Origin: Uranotaenia lowii
Taxonomy: Eukaryota > Arthropoda > Insecta > Diptera > Culicidae
Direction of reading: 5' to 3'
Length of the DNA stretch: 64,000 nucleotides
NCBI RefSeq assembly: GCF_029784155.1
Contig: NC_073693.1
Location: 222,781,094 to 222,845,093 of the forward strand
The notes under the pieces were generated by a model. It had not been told where the DNA came from. It did not search any database and worked only from the letters and a program-made list of their open reading frames with translations. A program made the position numbers and the translations under genes. Shown here piece after piece: positions 8,687 to 19,589 of this stretch; position 1 is the first letter of the stretch, and each line of letters opens with the position of its first letter.

Positions 8687-9769
8687 TCACAGAGGTATTA
8701 TGTTGGTCACCTAACCTTACTCGATTCAAAAACTTTGAGCCCATGATAGTTTTCGCTTGAGATTAGCATAGATTGGCCAATAAAAGATATTTCCAAATAC
8801 GTAAGTCTTTAGAGATTCAGAACAAATGCGTGGCTTCTCTGTAATTATATTAACAACTTGGATACCGTAAAACCGAATCTCCATTAAAAGTTGTTTATCA
8901 CTGCAGCAATTGTAAAAATTCTACGTTACACAAACAATAAAATAATTTATTAATAACCGAAAAGGACCATACTACTAATGACAATGATGTTCTTCTTAAG
9001 CCTCATCGCTAACTCTGAACAACTTCTCAGAGCAACTTTCCGAACAATAGACAAATCTACCAAGAAGCGTTGAAACGAGAAAGCATTCTGATCCAATGAG
9101 CCTCTAGTTCTTGTAAAATGCTTGATTTAAGAATGAGCCTTCGAAATTCATAAACCGCAAATACACACTTACTAAAGCATTGGGGAGACGAATACTACTA
9201 CCTTTACCTTGCCTAGTAACGCATCTATTACAGCCTAGGATACGGAGGCACATCTGAACTTCTTAAAAAAGGACCTGAAATATAAAACTTTATTAAACAA
9301 ATTGTAAGAAAAAATATATCAGGTCAAACAATCAATACTAATCGGACCATATTGAACACTGGTTTAAGACGTTTGTTTGAAGCCGTGGGGCCAACACGTA
9401 GGTTCCGTTTCACTGGCGTTCATCAGTGATCCGTTCGTGTTCGCAAGATCTGGTGTGATATTCTCACTATTCGATTCTTTAAGATCTTGCGCGACAAGGC
9501 ATACCGATTTATATCAAAGTGGTATAAATGAGCCTCTTACCATGCCCACGGGGTTTTACAAAAACAGCCATTTCTATAACAAAAAGGCAAACAGTGATGT
9601 TTTCTAACAGTCAAATTATAGGTATTTAAAATAATAACTTTTTCAAATGTGTCCACGCGGACATCCGGGGAGGGGGTAGGGGTTAGCCAAATGTCCACGC
9701 TTGTCCACGGAAGGGGAGGAGGGGGTCAAAAATCTCATTTTTCTGTCCACGTGGTATCTGAACGGCCCC

Positions 9770-10430
9770 TTAACGTACACCCAGTAAGTGGGGACGGTTT
9801 TTTCGCATAGCTCAACTCTAAAAAAAATCAATAAAGAATCAGCAGTGGTGTTTCGGATTTTATCGTAGAAAAAGTCCTTGGAATCTACTTTTGACTTTTA
9901 TAACTTACATTAAGTTTCCCGATCCTCTTGCGGGAGTAGCTTTAGGTAACTTTTTCCAATTTTACTAGTAGTTGGAGTTCTATACAAATTATCTGAGTAT
10001 AAATTGCATGTTTTTTGCATGATTAGCGATATTAGAAGTGATGTAGATATTTCAGTTAGTTTATCACTTCAGTACTCAAGAATTCTCACGTGGTTTTACC
10101 ACCGTATGGTTCTACAACAATTGTACATAGAAATGTAATATTTCGTTTAGGTACATTCTATAATGCTACTTACAGCTACTTACTGCTACAAAACACTTTT
10201 AGATACAAGCTAACTGTGATAACCACTGTGATACTAGTTTTAAGTAGGAATTTAACTGTGATAATAGTGATTAGATAGATGTAAGAAATATAATGTGCAC
10301 ATTTCTAGGAAATTTTGCCAATTGATATAAAAATGATGACTTTCAATTCTCCTATGTTCTCTGTAGAAAGTGATTGTTGGCTTTCGGTGCCACGAAATAA
10401 AATTATCGAAACATAAGTAAAAAATTTTCT
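9770..10430. other. Unassigned intergenic DNA
   Basis: AT-rich with small frames only. Local repetition of GCTACTTACAG and AACTGTGATA words at 10160-10270 is weak. Nothing recognised. Confidence 0.4.
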
Positions 10431-10559
10431 AATGGCCACGTTTTATTTCTTACCCGCCCAAGCTCCCGACTATTCTGGTCAATTTTGTTTCGGAGTGTAT
10501 TTTTTCACTTACGGTTCTTTTCCGTCTGGCGCCTTCCTGGGAACCATGCATGGTCCGGC

Positions 10560-10830
10560 CAGGCCCTGCAGCTGTTGGAGTTGTTGTTGTTCTGCTGCTG
10601 GCGTTGTTGTTGTTCTGCTGCTGGTGCAGAACTTCCTAAGCAGCCGGAGGTGTGGCTGGTGTTGTACCGATGGCGAAGCACCACATGGCAGTGCCAGATG
10701 TTGTTGCTGGAGTTGTTGTTGCTCTGCTGCTGGTGCAGCATCTCCCAAGCAGCTGGAGGTGTGGTTGTCATCGCACCCAATGGCGACGCACGACATTGCC
10801 GTGCCGGATGTTACAGGAGTTGTTGATTGC
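10560..10830. repeat. Imperfect 109-bp tandem repeat rich in CTG/TTG triplets
   Basis: The block around TGGTGCAG at 10622 recurs at 10731 (period about 109), with the same order of words: GTTGTTGTTCTGCTGCTG, TCC-AAGCAGC-GGAGGTGTGG, then ATGGCGA-GCAC. Triplet repeats (TTG and CTG on the plus strand, CAA and CAG on the minus) make open frames on both strands that encode poly-Gln/Asn or Cys/Trp runs. None shows a recognisable domain. It may derive from a Gln-rich coding exon, but I cannot show that. Confidence 0.55.
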
Positions 10831-10839
10831 CCTGGGCCG

Positions 10840-12100
10840 ACGCTCCACTTATTCTGACGGTACTGTTGATGTCTTTGCTCCTAAGCCGGCGATGATGGAG
10901 TGGCCATCTGTGCCACGATCGCCGCTTCTCTTCTCCGTCTGGATGCGGAGCAAAAGCCCCGAATCTTCCTCACACGGGTGCAGACCCGCAGGCCTAAATC
11001 CTCCGCACTCACGACCGAGCACCACACTTTTTTCCAATCCGGCCAAAACCGACTCACCCGCGGAAATATTGATGACAGGAACGGTTTTTTTTTTCTTTTT
11101 TCGAGAACTATGTCGGTTTTTTTCAAAAATAAGTTCGATACAGTGGGCCAAATCTGATCAAACATGTTGATTTATTTTTGATTAGGGTTGGGTTTTTTAT
11201 TTGTATTTTTGCTCAAATCACACCATAATAAAAGTTCTAAAAATCAACTGTAACATCTCTACGTCTGACATTCGTTGTCATGGTATGCCTACACTACACA
11301 TAAGCGTTTCTACTCCACCTTATTGAGGGGGGCGCATTCTTCAGTGGTGCCCAACAAGTGGATCAGTTACTATACAGTTTCGTTTAAAGATGTTTACAAA
11401 TGCTGAAAAGGTCAGCATAGCAAATATCTGTGTCTGTAAAGTACTTTATTTTAAATTTTAATTTCACATGCTTGAGGATTCGTGCTCATTAAACTGTCCT
11501 CAACTCGTCCTAATGTAATTTTTGATACCTTTTTTTTAAGTAAACTCTTGAGTTTTTTTCTAAGCATGTCAACCTCTCAACTCTCTTTCTGGTAATCATT
11601 TTGAAATTGCAAACTATTCAACTCTTCAACGTGATTTTCTTCCAATTTATTGCAAACTATCTTCTTTTCCTCTAAAACCACTGGAGTTTGCTTTCTCACT
11701 TGGCGGTCTTTTCAACTCGCTTTAAGGTGGTTTTTTGAACTTATTCCAAGCTGTCTTCTCAAGCCGCTTGATCATCAAACTGTCCTCTCAACTCAGCTCA
11801 TTTTTTTAATTTTTAAAACAGGTTCGATTTTTTTTCAAATTCTGCCACAAAATACAATGTGGGGATATTCTATGAATCGTTTAGATATTTTATTAGGGCA
11901 TCCGCAGCAATCGCGAGCAAAGTGAAAATGCTCGCGAATTTAATCACTTCTATACCGCACCGGGGGTTAGTATCAAGGTGAGCAAAATAGGGCCGTTGCC
12001 GTCGGGACCGACAAAATCACCAAATTTGCTCACTAGAAAGGGGCGAGAGCAAACATGCACTGAAAAAATTCTACCGTTTTAAGCAGAATTAAACAAACGA
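10840..12100. other. Unassigned DNA with short frames and CT-rich blocks
   Basis: Frames at 10849-11170 on both strands overlap and have no family likeness. 11470-11810 is rich in CTTTTC/AACTC words. At 11900-12060 there are GAGCAAA words and a GC-richer patch that resembles 13290-13420 and 25490-25605, suggesting a dispersed repeat family with poorly defined ends. Confidence 0.35.
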
Positions 12101-12108
12101 AGTTATTA

Positions 12109-12150
12109 ATAATTCTTTATTTGAAACGGCTCATACCTTAAGGTTTTAAG
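12109..12150 (-). repeat. 3' tail of a LINE family, second copy
   Basis: Shares ATTCTTTATTTGAAACGGCT and CATACCTT with 3308-3335. On the minus strand it holds the same AATAAA-type signal. No ORF of the parent element can be recognised in the following 1 kb. Confidence 0.4.
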
Positions 12151-13420
12151 GAGCCAAACTCGTTTTTGTTTTTACATTGTTTGCTTAGCTTAACACTTTG
12201 AGTTTAAAGAAAAAGATGATAGAAAGGGAAATATAGGATTAAAGGCGCAGATAAAACAAACGAAGTTGTTTACTCGATTCTGAATCAATGCGAAGTGGCC
12301 AGCAATATGGCTCGTTATGACGGAAGCGAACCACTGTATGTATGTCAAAACACGAGCCGAGGGCTTCAACGGAGTTGTTAAAAATCGCATCTTGGGCAGA
12401 AACTTTTTTTTATTGCACAAAAACTAATTCCATGCAATATTTCCGAAAAGCCCTTCAAGTCCGACGATTGCTTCCTGAAGATTTAATGGAGTAATAATAA
12501 TCGAGACCAGTGCGCTGTGCAGGATATTTGTATCCAACCGGCCAATATGGGTGGCATTCCAGTACTGTTTTTCCCCGTTTTTCGGAGCAGCAACTATTTC
12601 AGTCAGCACGTTGGATAGAAAAAAGTTGAAGATTTTTTAGAAAAGTATGATTTTAATAGAAATATAATAAATAAATAAAGTTGAATTTTAGTTGAACTGT
12701 TTAGTTTGTTGAATTTTGTTTTTCGGGTCCATGTGTTAGGAAATATAAGTGCCCGGCGTTTTGAAAACAAAATCGAGCTTAATTCGAAAATACATTCTTA
12801 TCTGAACTTATTCTATTCAATCAAGTCGTCCTACAATTCAATAAGTTTTTAATCACAATCCAGCAAACGGGTGACACGGAATTGGAAACACCGTAAGGGA
12901 AATTCAACGCTTTGCCGAAAGGATCAAAGTTGAATCGGTCGCCGAAAACAACCACCACCGGTTGAAAGCGGTGTCCTATAGATATGATAACGAGGTCAAG
13001 CGAAGCAAACATCCTGCTAACTGCTAAGAAGTTCTTGCTGCATCCGTCATCGGACCCGATTGCTGGTCGTCTAAGGTGCTTGGCCTTAAGTCAATTGCTG
13101 CTGCTGTACGGCATGTTCAAACAGGATGTAGACTTTGACGTCACGTTACGGATAGCAGCTTTTAAGACCAACATTAATCGAAATTTTAGAAAAAAAAACT
13201 GACGACTCCGAAAATTTACTCGGTCCGTATTAATTTAAGATTAAGATTTTCTTCAAAAGTTTTCCCAGTGCAATGCTGAATTTGAAAATATAATTATGCT
13301 ACCGCCCGGTGCGCGAAAGAGTGTGTATCCTAAAACCGGTCCGCTGAAATGAGCAAAACCGGGCCGCGTATACTCACTTATTGGTGCGTTTGCTCTTATG
13401 TGGTTTGCAGGATTGAAGGA
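12151..13420. other. Unassigned DNA, possible relics of coding sequence
   Basis: A minus-strand frame at 12609-12424 (containing [15 protein letters not shown]) and plus-strand text at 12880-13130 (frames with RFAERIKVES and NNHHRLKAVSYRYDNEVK) have a codon-like look. They are short, broken by stops, and match no family I know. Confidence 0.3.
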
Positions 13421-13422
13421 TA

Positions 13423-14531
13423 CACGGAAAAAAATTTAATTTAATTTAATAAGTTTTCTTATATCGATAAATTATTCTATAATAATTGAATCGATTAAAT
13501 TCTTGCTTTTCAGACCTTCAACTGCAGGAATAAATCAAGCTGGTCCACGAAAGTGATGACGTCGCCTGGTTGGACGATATCAACAGTCGGAAAAGTCCCA
13601 CGTAAAAACTGTCCCGCCGGATTGGATCAAGATAGTTTCCTGTTGGATGACGGATATCAATGCTGAGCAGATTGCTGTTTATGGTTCGAATAACAGAAAT
13701 TTAAGATAGGGAATTTTGGTAAGATTCTGTGTTTTTTACTAGTTTGCCTGATGCTTATATTTGTTTATCTTCCAGACGAAATTTCGTTTCAGTAAATGAT
13801 TCCGAAAGCAGTGTAAGGTCAACTTCAACCTGTTCCACACCATCCATCATGGGTTCATCTAGCAGACGCCGATGTCGGTGGGTTCCGAAACAGCGAGTCT
13901 TTCATTTTAGGCGTCATCGAAGGAAAAATTCAAAGGTACCCACCTATTTCTTTTTCCTCTTTTTTTCTGATTGTTTTAATATCCTTCTCTTGCAGATAAA
14001 GGACGATGTTAGGTTTTTTTTTCCAAACGGCCGTGCTGGACGATCTTTCTGAGGATTCTTAGTACAAGATACAGATTTGGCTCCAGCGGAGAAATAGTTG
14101 GTAATTTTTGAAAAAAAAATTGTGGTGGCTGAATAAAAATGAAAATTGTAAAAACAATATTTTAAGTAAATTCCGCTTAAAAAACACCACCAAAAAAAGA
14201 GTAAAATCTATTATTCCGTGGGGTAGTTATAAACGATACTGACTGGTAATTTTGTTTTTAAACCATGCTCATTTTCATAATAACATGTGCTGATTTTATC
14301 GTTTAATATATAGTAATTTTACCATGCACAAAGTAATATTACTCATCCTTTCGTTGATAGTTTTACTAGGAATGTAGTCAAAATTACTATGTGCAGCCAA
14401 AACTAACACATAGTAAAATTACTATGCGCGTAGTATTTTTAAGAACAAAACATTATTGACTCAAAAATATGGTTGCGTGTTGTTCATTTAAACCACGGAT
14501 TTAGTAATTTTACTATGCTTTTTTTTGTGTG
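13423..14531. mobile_element. Possible Tc1/mariner-type MITE with TAGTAAAATTACTA motifs
   Basis: The left end CACGGAAAAAAATTT at 13423 and right end TTTTTTTTGTGTG at 14531 are imperfect inverses, each beside TA (13421-13422, 14532-14533). Between 14250 and 14530 the word ATAGTAATTTTACTATG and its inverse recur four or more times. No transposase is seen. A frame at 13729-14052 is unrecognised. The boundaries are tentative. Confidence 0.4.
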
Positions 14532-14545
14532 TAGGAAATATCTAA

Positions 14546-14674
14546 TGCCATATTCGTTTTCATCTGGTGGAAAGATGGTTGTGCACCAACTGCTGTCATC
14601 TTCATATAAAAAAAACGCTTTGACAGCACTTGGTGCACTACCGGTGCACCACCAGGATGAAAACGAATATGGCA
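14546..14674. mobile_element. 129-bp PIF/Harbinger-like MITE with perfect 19-bp ends
   Basis: TGCCATATTCGTTTTCATC at 14546-14564 is exactly inverted at the right end (14656-14674). Both sides carry TAA (14543-14545 and 14675-14677), a 3-bp duplication typical of PIF/Harbinger. A nested inverted pair GTGCACC/GGTGCAC lies inside. Open frames across it on both strands are by-products of the palindrome. Confidence 0.85.
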
Positions 14675-14891
14675 TAAATGATTCATAGAATGATATCACC
14701 TGTCACGATTGTCAATTGTGCAAACTGGTGAGCTTGATCACCAAGCTATCAGGGTATAATCCATCCATAGAAATGTCAAACACAGAGTTCCTGACGATTT
14801 TGGAAAAGTAACTTTTTTTAAATTAATACTAATGTTATGATTTGTATTGGTGCATCTTTGTACCTGAAAATAATCAAATTTTCGAAGGTGA

Positions 14892-15139
14892 TGGAAAGTA
14901 TTAGATAAACATGAGCTATCAAAGAAAGAAAAAACATAAGCGATAAATATTATGAATTTTTCAAAAAAAAATACAACGGCTCACCGGCAGGACTTGAACC
15001 CGCAATCTCAAGCGGAGATTGCGAGTTCAAGTTCTGCCAATCAGCCGTGGACCGTGGTATCTTTTTCGAAAAATTCATAATATTTAGGGCTTATGTTCTT
15101 TCTTTCTTTGATAGCTCATGTTTCTCTAAACCTTTCCAA
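14892..15139. repeat. 248-bp palindrome with two tRNA T-arm-like blocks head to head
   Basis: The left arm from ATGGAAAGTATTAGATAAAC through TATTATGAATTTTTC is inverted at 15065-15139. At the centre, GGCAGGACTTGAACCCGC (14989-15006) is the inverse of the T-arm and acceptor side of a tRNA, and GCGAGTTCAAGTTCTGCC (15022-15039) is the same in forward sense. The halves therefore look like two tRNA-related sequences joined head to head. No full tRNA cloverleaf is present. It could be a foldback MITE or an inverted SINE pair. Confidence 0.65.
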
Positions 15140-15475
15140 TAAATATCGTCAATTTACACATGTACTCTTTTAAGAGTACATGTACTCTTTTTCGATCGAA
15201 AAATGTGCGTACTCTTCTTTTTGTGAAATGTTATCAAATGTGCACCACTAGGTGCTGTCCTGTTTGTTTATTCGGACAATGTTGCAGTTTTGACCTCGTG
15301 TTACACTGCCATCGGGCGGTAGTGCCCCGAAAATTTTGTCAGTGTTGCGAGAGAGCGTGTGAGTGAGTGAGGTAGCAATACACTGGCGACGATTTGTGTT
15401 TGTTTTTATCGGGTACGGTGGAACACTGAACGAGGGGAAAAAACAAATACGGTATTAAAAAGCACGAAATATCTA
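15140..15475. other. GC-richer unassigned stretch
   Basis: Begins with a small palindrome ATGTACTCTTTTAAGAGTAC (15161-15180). From 15240 to 15420 the base composition is more balanced, and a plus-strand frame runs to 15366. This could be an exon or promoter remnant, but I see no motif. Confidence 0.3.
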
Positions 15476-15679
15476 CAGTAGAGCTCCTTCAATCCGAGCT
15501 CCGGTTATCCGAGCCTCCACGCTATCCGAGTTTAACATCTAAACTTGCCAAAAACGTCGATTAAATAGAAAAATAAAATCCATTAAGGGACCGAGCTATG
15601 CGCCTGGATGATATGCAATACCAGAGCAAAAGGGTTTGTTAATGTATTTCGACTACCTCGGGTAAGCGGGTTTCTATTG
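15476..15679. mobile_element. pogo/Tigger-like MITE
   Basis: The left end CAGTAGAGCTCC leads into CGGTTATCCGAGC; the right end, read inversely, is CAATAGAAACCCGCTTACCC. These are the usual pogo-family terminal words. TA flanks both ends (15474-15475, 15680-15681). At 204 bp it has no transposase. Confidence 0.75.
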
Positions 15680-15891
15680 TACATCATTTTGCATACCATT
15701 CGGGCGCAAAGCTCGATAATATATGACTTTTTTTTCTTACTTTTTGGATAAATGATCTCAATGTACTCTTTTCGATGTCACGGGATACGGTAACCCTAAT
15801 TTACACCTTACTTTGAATGCATTAACGCAAAATTTTCGCAGTTAAAGTTTGTTCACTAGGAAAGAAATTTTTAACCAGAATTCCAACGAGA

Positions 15892-15999
15892 TTTTTCTGT
15901 TTCAATTGTAGCCGTTTTACCATCATCATGGCATTCGCGACTTTATAGCAACGTTGCAGTTAGCGGGTACAACTGTGTTCGATGTTTACTCTTGGGCTC
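15892..15999 (-). mobile_element. tRNA-derived SINE, copy 3, 5'-truncated
   Basis: On the minus strand it reads AGAGCCCAAGAGTAAACATC through AACTGCAACGTTGCTATAAA to TGGTAAAACGGCTACAATTG, matching the body and tail of the copy at 4084-4276. The tRNA-like head is missing upstream of box B. A perfect 11-bp duplication TTCCAACGAGA flanks it (15881-15891, 16000-16010). Confidence 0.8.
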
Positions 16000-16010
16000 T
16001 TCCAACGAGA

Positions 16011-17369
16011 ATTTTTATCGAATTGAGTGCTGAAAACCGAACTTGAAAGTTACAAAAGGGACTTTAAAGTGGCTCTAAATGACGTGTTAAAGGAGTGAAA
16101 CTCCGAAATTATTTGTACTTATCTGCTTTATTGAGAGTCTCGTAGAATTGAAACACATAGAGAAAAAATGTATTTGCATAAACTTATACCATTTTAAAGT
16201 TAAATTCTAAAGCTTATGAAAAGGCTATATTGTATTGTATTCTGCCTAACTGATATGTTCTTGTATTATACAATTTAAAATTATCATTTTTTCGTAACTC
16301 ACGTTCATATTCGAAAAAATGTTAACGGTGTTGCATAGTTTAAGGGGTAAAAATCAGTAAATGCGGATGTTGGCAGCCATAATCTATTGGAAACAGCTTA
16401 AAGGTAAAGTTTTCTCCTTTGAACAGTATTTACTACGATTGCAGGATAATCTGGACATAATAACGGCCGGCATTCCATTTAACCGAGTCCATTGGTTTTT
16501 AACCATTATAAATACATACATACGTCGAAATACCTTCAATTTTCAAGATTCAATTTTTATCCCGTTCAAACCAAATGCCCCACTTCTACAATGTTCTAAT
16601 ATGTCAGTGAGGAACCCAAAGTGGAACAGCAAAATCGAAATAAAATCGATAGCAATAAAAAAAAGACCAGCTGGTAACTTTAGAAAAGTGTTAAATATTT
16701 ATAAGTTTGTTAAAGGTTTGAGAAATAATTGAGGATTTGAAACCAAAGCTCAATAGATAAAGAATAAAAGTTGCTAAATAAAAAGAGAATTTATTTACGT
16801 TTTTCGTAGGAAAAAAGGATAACATTGTTTCGACTGTAATTTGTAAACAAGCTAACATCCAGCAATAACGGCGGAGGTTTTCAAAAATAATTGGCAAACA
16901 AATTTCCCGAAGTATTCTACTTACCAACTATCCCTAGATTGTCGAGATAACCGATTTTATTACCAGACTTTCTGCCAAAATTTTATGTTGCATAAAATAT
17001 CTCCATCTGCATTAACACTTTTCACTGAACGAAACGACTACAAAACGAAAGCGAGAAAATTGACAAGTCGGTACCGGCAGTGGTGCCAAATTTCGAAAAT
17101 GATACTTTCACTGAAGATGTTGATGATGATCATCATCATCATCATCATGATCGCAAAATGTCAGGGTTTACCTCAAAGAATATTTTTGATTACTTTGGCA
17201 AAGCCTCTTATTGAAATTAGGTGAAGTTATTATCATGATAAATAAACTTAATTTACTTGTTTTTTTTATTTATAATTTCATGTTAATTTGGTTTGAAATT
17301 CCTAAAAAAAGAAAAAAATTGTAAACCATTCATTAAGAAACAGTTTGGTTTCGACCGCGCTACAATCTA
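16011..17369. other. Unassigned DNA
   Basis: Contains one 123-codon plus frame (16361-16732) without a recognisable motif, and a short ATC/ATG triplet microsatellite at 17121-17150 (GATGATGATCATCATC...). No gene call is supported. Confidence 0.4.
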
Positions 17370-17796
17370 GGGGGCCGTTCACATACCACGTGGACAACTA
17401 AGGGGGAGGGGGGTTGTATGTAAATGTCCACGCTTGTCCATGGAGAGGGGGGTAGGGGTTTGGGTCATGTCCACGTGGACATACTTACTGTTTGAATCGT
17501 AAAATTATAAAGCTTTCCAGTTTAATTTTAAACTTAAGCAATTATAAGCCTCTTGAAAGCAAATTTAAAAAATTTAAAAATTATTTTATGTTAGGTAATT
17601 CTATTTCTTTTTTTTCTTAAATCAGCTATTCCAATAACAAATAGGCAAAAAGTAGTGTTTTCTAACTGTCACATGGGTTTTTGAAAAAAAAAACAAATTC
17701 AAATCTGTCCACGTGGACATCCGGAGAGGGGCGTAGGGGTTTGCCAAATGTCCACGCTTGTCCACGCAGGGGGAGGGGGGTGTCAAAAACGGCCCC
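17370..17796. mobile_element. GGGGCCGTTC-family MITE, short copy
   Basis: The left end reads GGGGGCCGTTCACATACC and the right end AAAACGGCCCC, with TA beside each (17368-17369, 17797-17798). Inverted subterminal blocks contain GTCCACGCTTGTCCA and CCACGTGGACA. It matches the outer parts of 7466-9769, including the site where that copy was interrupted. There is no coding frame. Confidence 0.75.
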
Positions 17797-17954
17797 TAGA
17801 CGTGATTTTCCTGTTTTCCTGTTGAGGGCGGCTTGCATTGACTAGCCCCCCTCAATCACGAACATACATTTTGCTAAATTTGCCAAAAAAGATAAATCAA
17901 ATATGGTCGATATATAAAGGGAATCTTTTGGGTGTCTTGGGAAGAAGATAATTA

Positions 17955-18988
17955 GTGGTATGAATAAGGTTTAGCAATTGCTTCGGTAGCTTTTACTTTG
18001 CTCGAAATCAAGCAAAGCAAAAGCCCAAAGCATTTGCTTAGTTTGGTATGAATAAACGTTTGCTTAGCAGATGTGTACTAAAGTCTTAGAACATAGCTTT
18101 TGCTTCGAAAAAAAGAGCTATCCAACCAGCAGAATCTGAAATTTTCTAAAGTAAAATGAAAGAAGACGATCAACAAATTGAAAAGTACGGCTAAAATAGC
18201 CATGAAATCGACGGTGCGGGTGGTGGGTGTAAGAACGATCGGAAAAATTTAAGTCAATACACGCTCGTATGTTGATGTTTAAAGAAAATTAAATATTGTC
18301 AAATAAAAATGGCCTAGCTTTTTAACATTTATCATAAGCTCTCCCACACGTTTTCGGATCGGGATAATCCGATATATAAAAAAATAGGCAATAGGCGCGC
18401 ATCTTAACTTAGATGTTTTCTTTTAATCTTAGAATTATAAAAAAAATCATATAAATTTGGGAGATCTGAATTATGTTTTAAATTATTACAACTTTCTTCC
18501 AACTTCAAGCCGATTGGGACTTCTTCCACTGTAGCCGGATTTTTTTAATTTGAAATATTTACTAATTGATTTGTTTTGTTTCATCTTAGACGAATCATTT
18601 CATACAACGACAGGAATATGAAAAAAGTTGGGTTATCACTTCGACTGTTCTTTATCTATGTTGAAAATGCCTATTTAAATTGTATTGAAATGTAATATTG
18701 CTAATTTTATAAATTCATGACGTTGTTGAAGAATTTGTTTATTGGAAAAGTCTGCTACCAAGCATGCTTAGAAAATAAAGTAATTGCTAGGAGATTTCTC
18801 GAGCGATTGCTTCAGATTTGGGCTTTATTCATACCGAACAGCTTGTTCTAAAAGTAAAAGCTCCTGACTGAGAAAACAGCTGTCAGAAAAAACTTTATTC
18901 ATATCAACCGAAGCAATTGCTTTCTGCGACTGCTCGAATGCTCGATTTAGTTTAGCAAAAGCAATTGCTAGGGGTTTTTCATACCACC
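17955..18988. mobile_element. Foldback-type MITE rich in AGCAATTGCT
   Basis: The left end GTGGTATGAATAAGG and right end TTTTTCATACCACC are inverse, followed inward by inverted blocks with TAGCAATTGCTT, AAGCAAAAGC and GGTATGAATAAA. TTA and TAA sit outside the left and right ends. The inverted arms are about 150-200 bp. The 1.03-kb element codes for nothing recognisable; the minus frame at 19031-18825 falls in the arm. Confidence 0.6.
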
Positions 18989-19589
18989 TAATGTGGATTA
19001 AAGACACTATAGTAAATTCCAATCGGCACACGGCGCCTCTTTGTTTATGTAGTCTCTTTAATGTGGATCGTTATTGTATAATACTCGTTCCATACGGGAT
19101 GTTTTACATCAATTCAATACTTTCATAATTTCAAATTGTTAATTGTCAATAATAATTATTGAACAATTATTGCTCTTTATTGATTTAACGTCCGCCCAAA
19201 TTAATAAATGTTAATTGATGTTTTCTTTTTTTTTTTATTTACAGGTAGCTTTATTAAGGCATTTAACTCATAAAGTTTTTTTTTTGCCGAGTATTCACTT
19301 TCACTTTTATGTGGTGTTAGTAAGAGGGGGGCCGTAATCGTCGCGGCTACTCAACTGTTAATTGATTAACTAAAAGGGAGGGAAAGAGGATTGTGTAGGG
19401 TCACTCTCGAGAACAGATTTCCGTCTTTGGTCGGTGGTGGCTTCCTGTAGCGTGGTTTCGTAAGCTACCGCAGGTATTGTGTTCCTGGCCAGCCTTCATT
19501 CCGGTGTTATCGAACCGGTCGGACGAGAGGTTGTTCTAATGAATAGACGAAAAGAGCATTAGATAGAGTAAAGACAGAGAGGAAGAGGA

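Larger units (their letters stand above)
7782..9557. mobile_element. 1.78-kb insertion of unknown class with 14-bp target duplication
   Basis: The 14-bp word ACAAAAACAGCCAT occurs directly at 7768-7781 and 9558-9571. The sister MITE at 17370-17796 has the uninterrupted sequence, so the DNA between is an insertion. The left end holds a 71-bp tandem array; the right end reads CATGCCCACGGGGTTTT. A duplication of this length suits a non-LTR retroelement or SINE-like element rather than a cut-and-paste transposon. I find no reverse transcriptase or other coding frame. The longest frame (9377-9607, plus) is unrecognised. Confidence 0.55.
7466..9769. mobile_element. GGGGCCGTTC-family MITE carrying a nested insertion
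   Basis: The left end reads GGGGCCGTTCACATACCACG and the right end is its inverse, CGTGGTATCTGAACGGCCCC. Next to both ends lie inverted subterminal blocks with several GTCCACG/CGTGGAC words and G-rich runs. Removing the insertion at 7782-9557 leaves an element of about 0.5 kb, close to the 0.43-kb sister copy at 17370-17796. TA lies next to the left end; the right flank is TTA, so the target duplication is not clean. Confidence 0.75.

Noticed and set aside
10432..11170. Overlapping 90-170 codon frames with poly-Gln, poly-Cys/Trp or Phe runs
   Set aside because: Generated by CTG/TTG repeats and a T-run; frames occur on both strands and show no domain.
14975..15040. A tRNA gene on either strand
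   Set aside because: Only T-arm and acceptor-like halves exist, in palindromic arrangement; no anticodon arm.
16361..16732. 123-codon plus frame as a gene
   Set aside because: AT-rich, no motif, no splice or promoter support.
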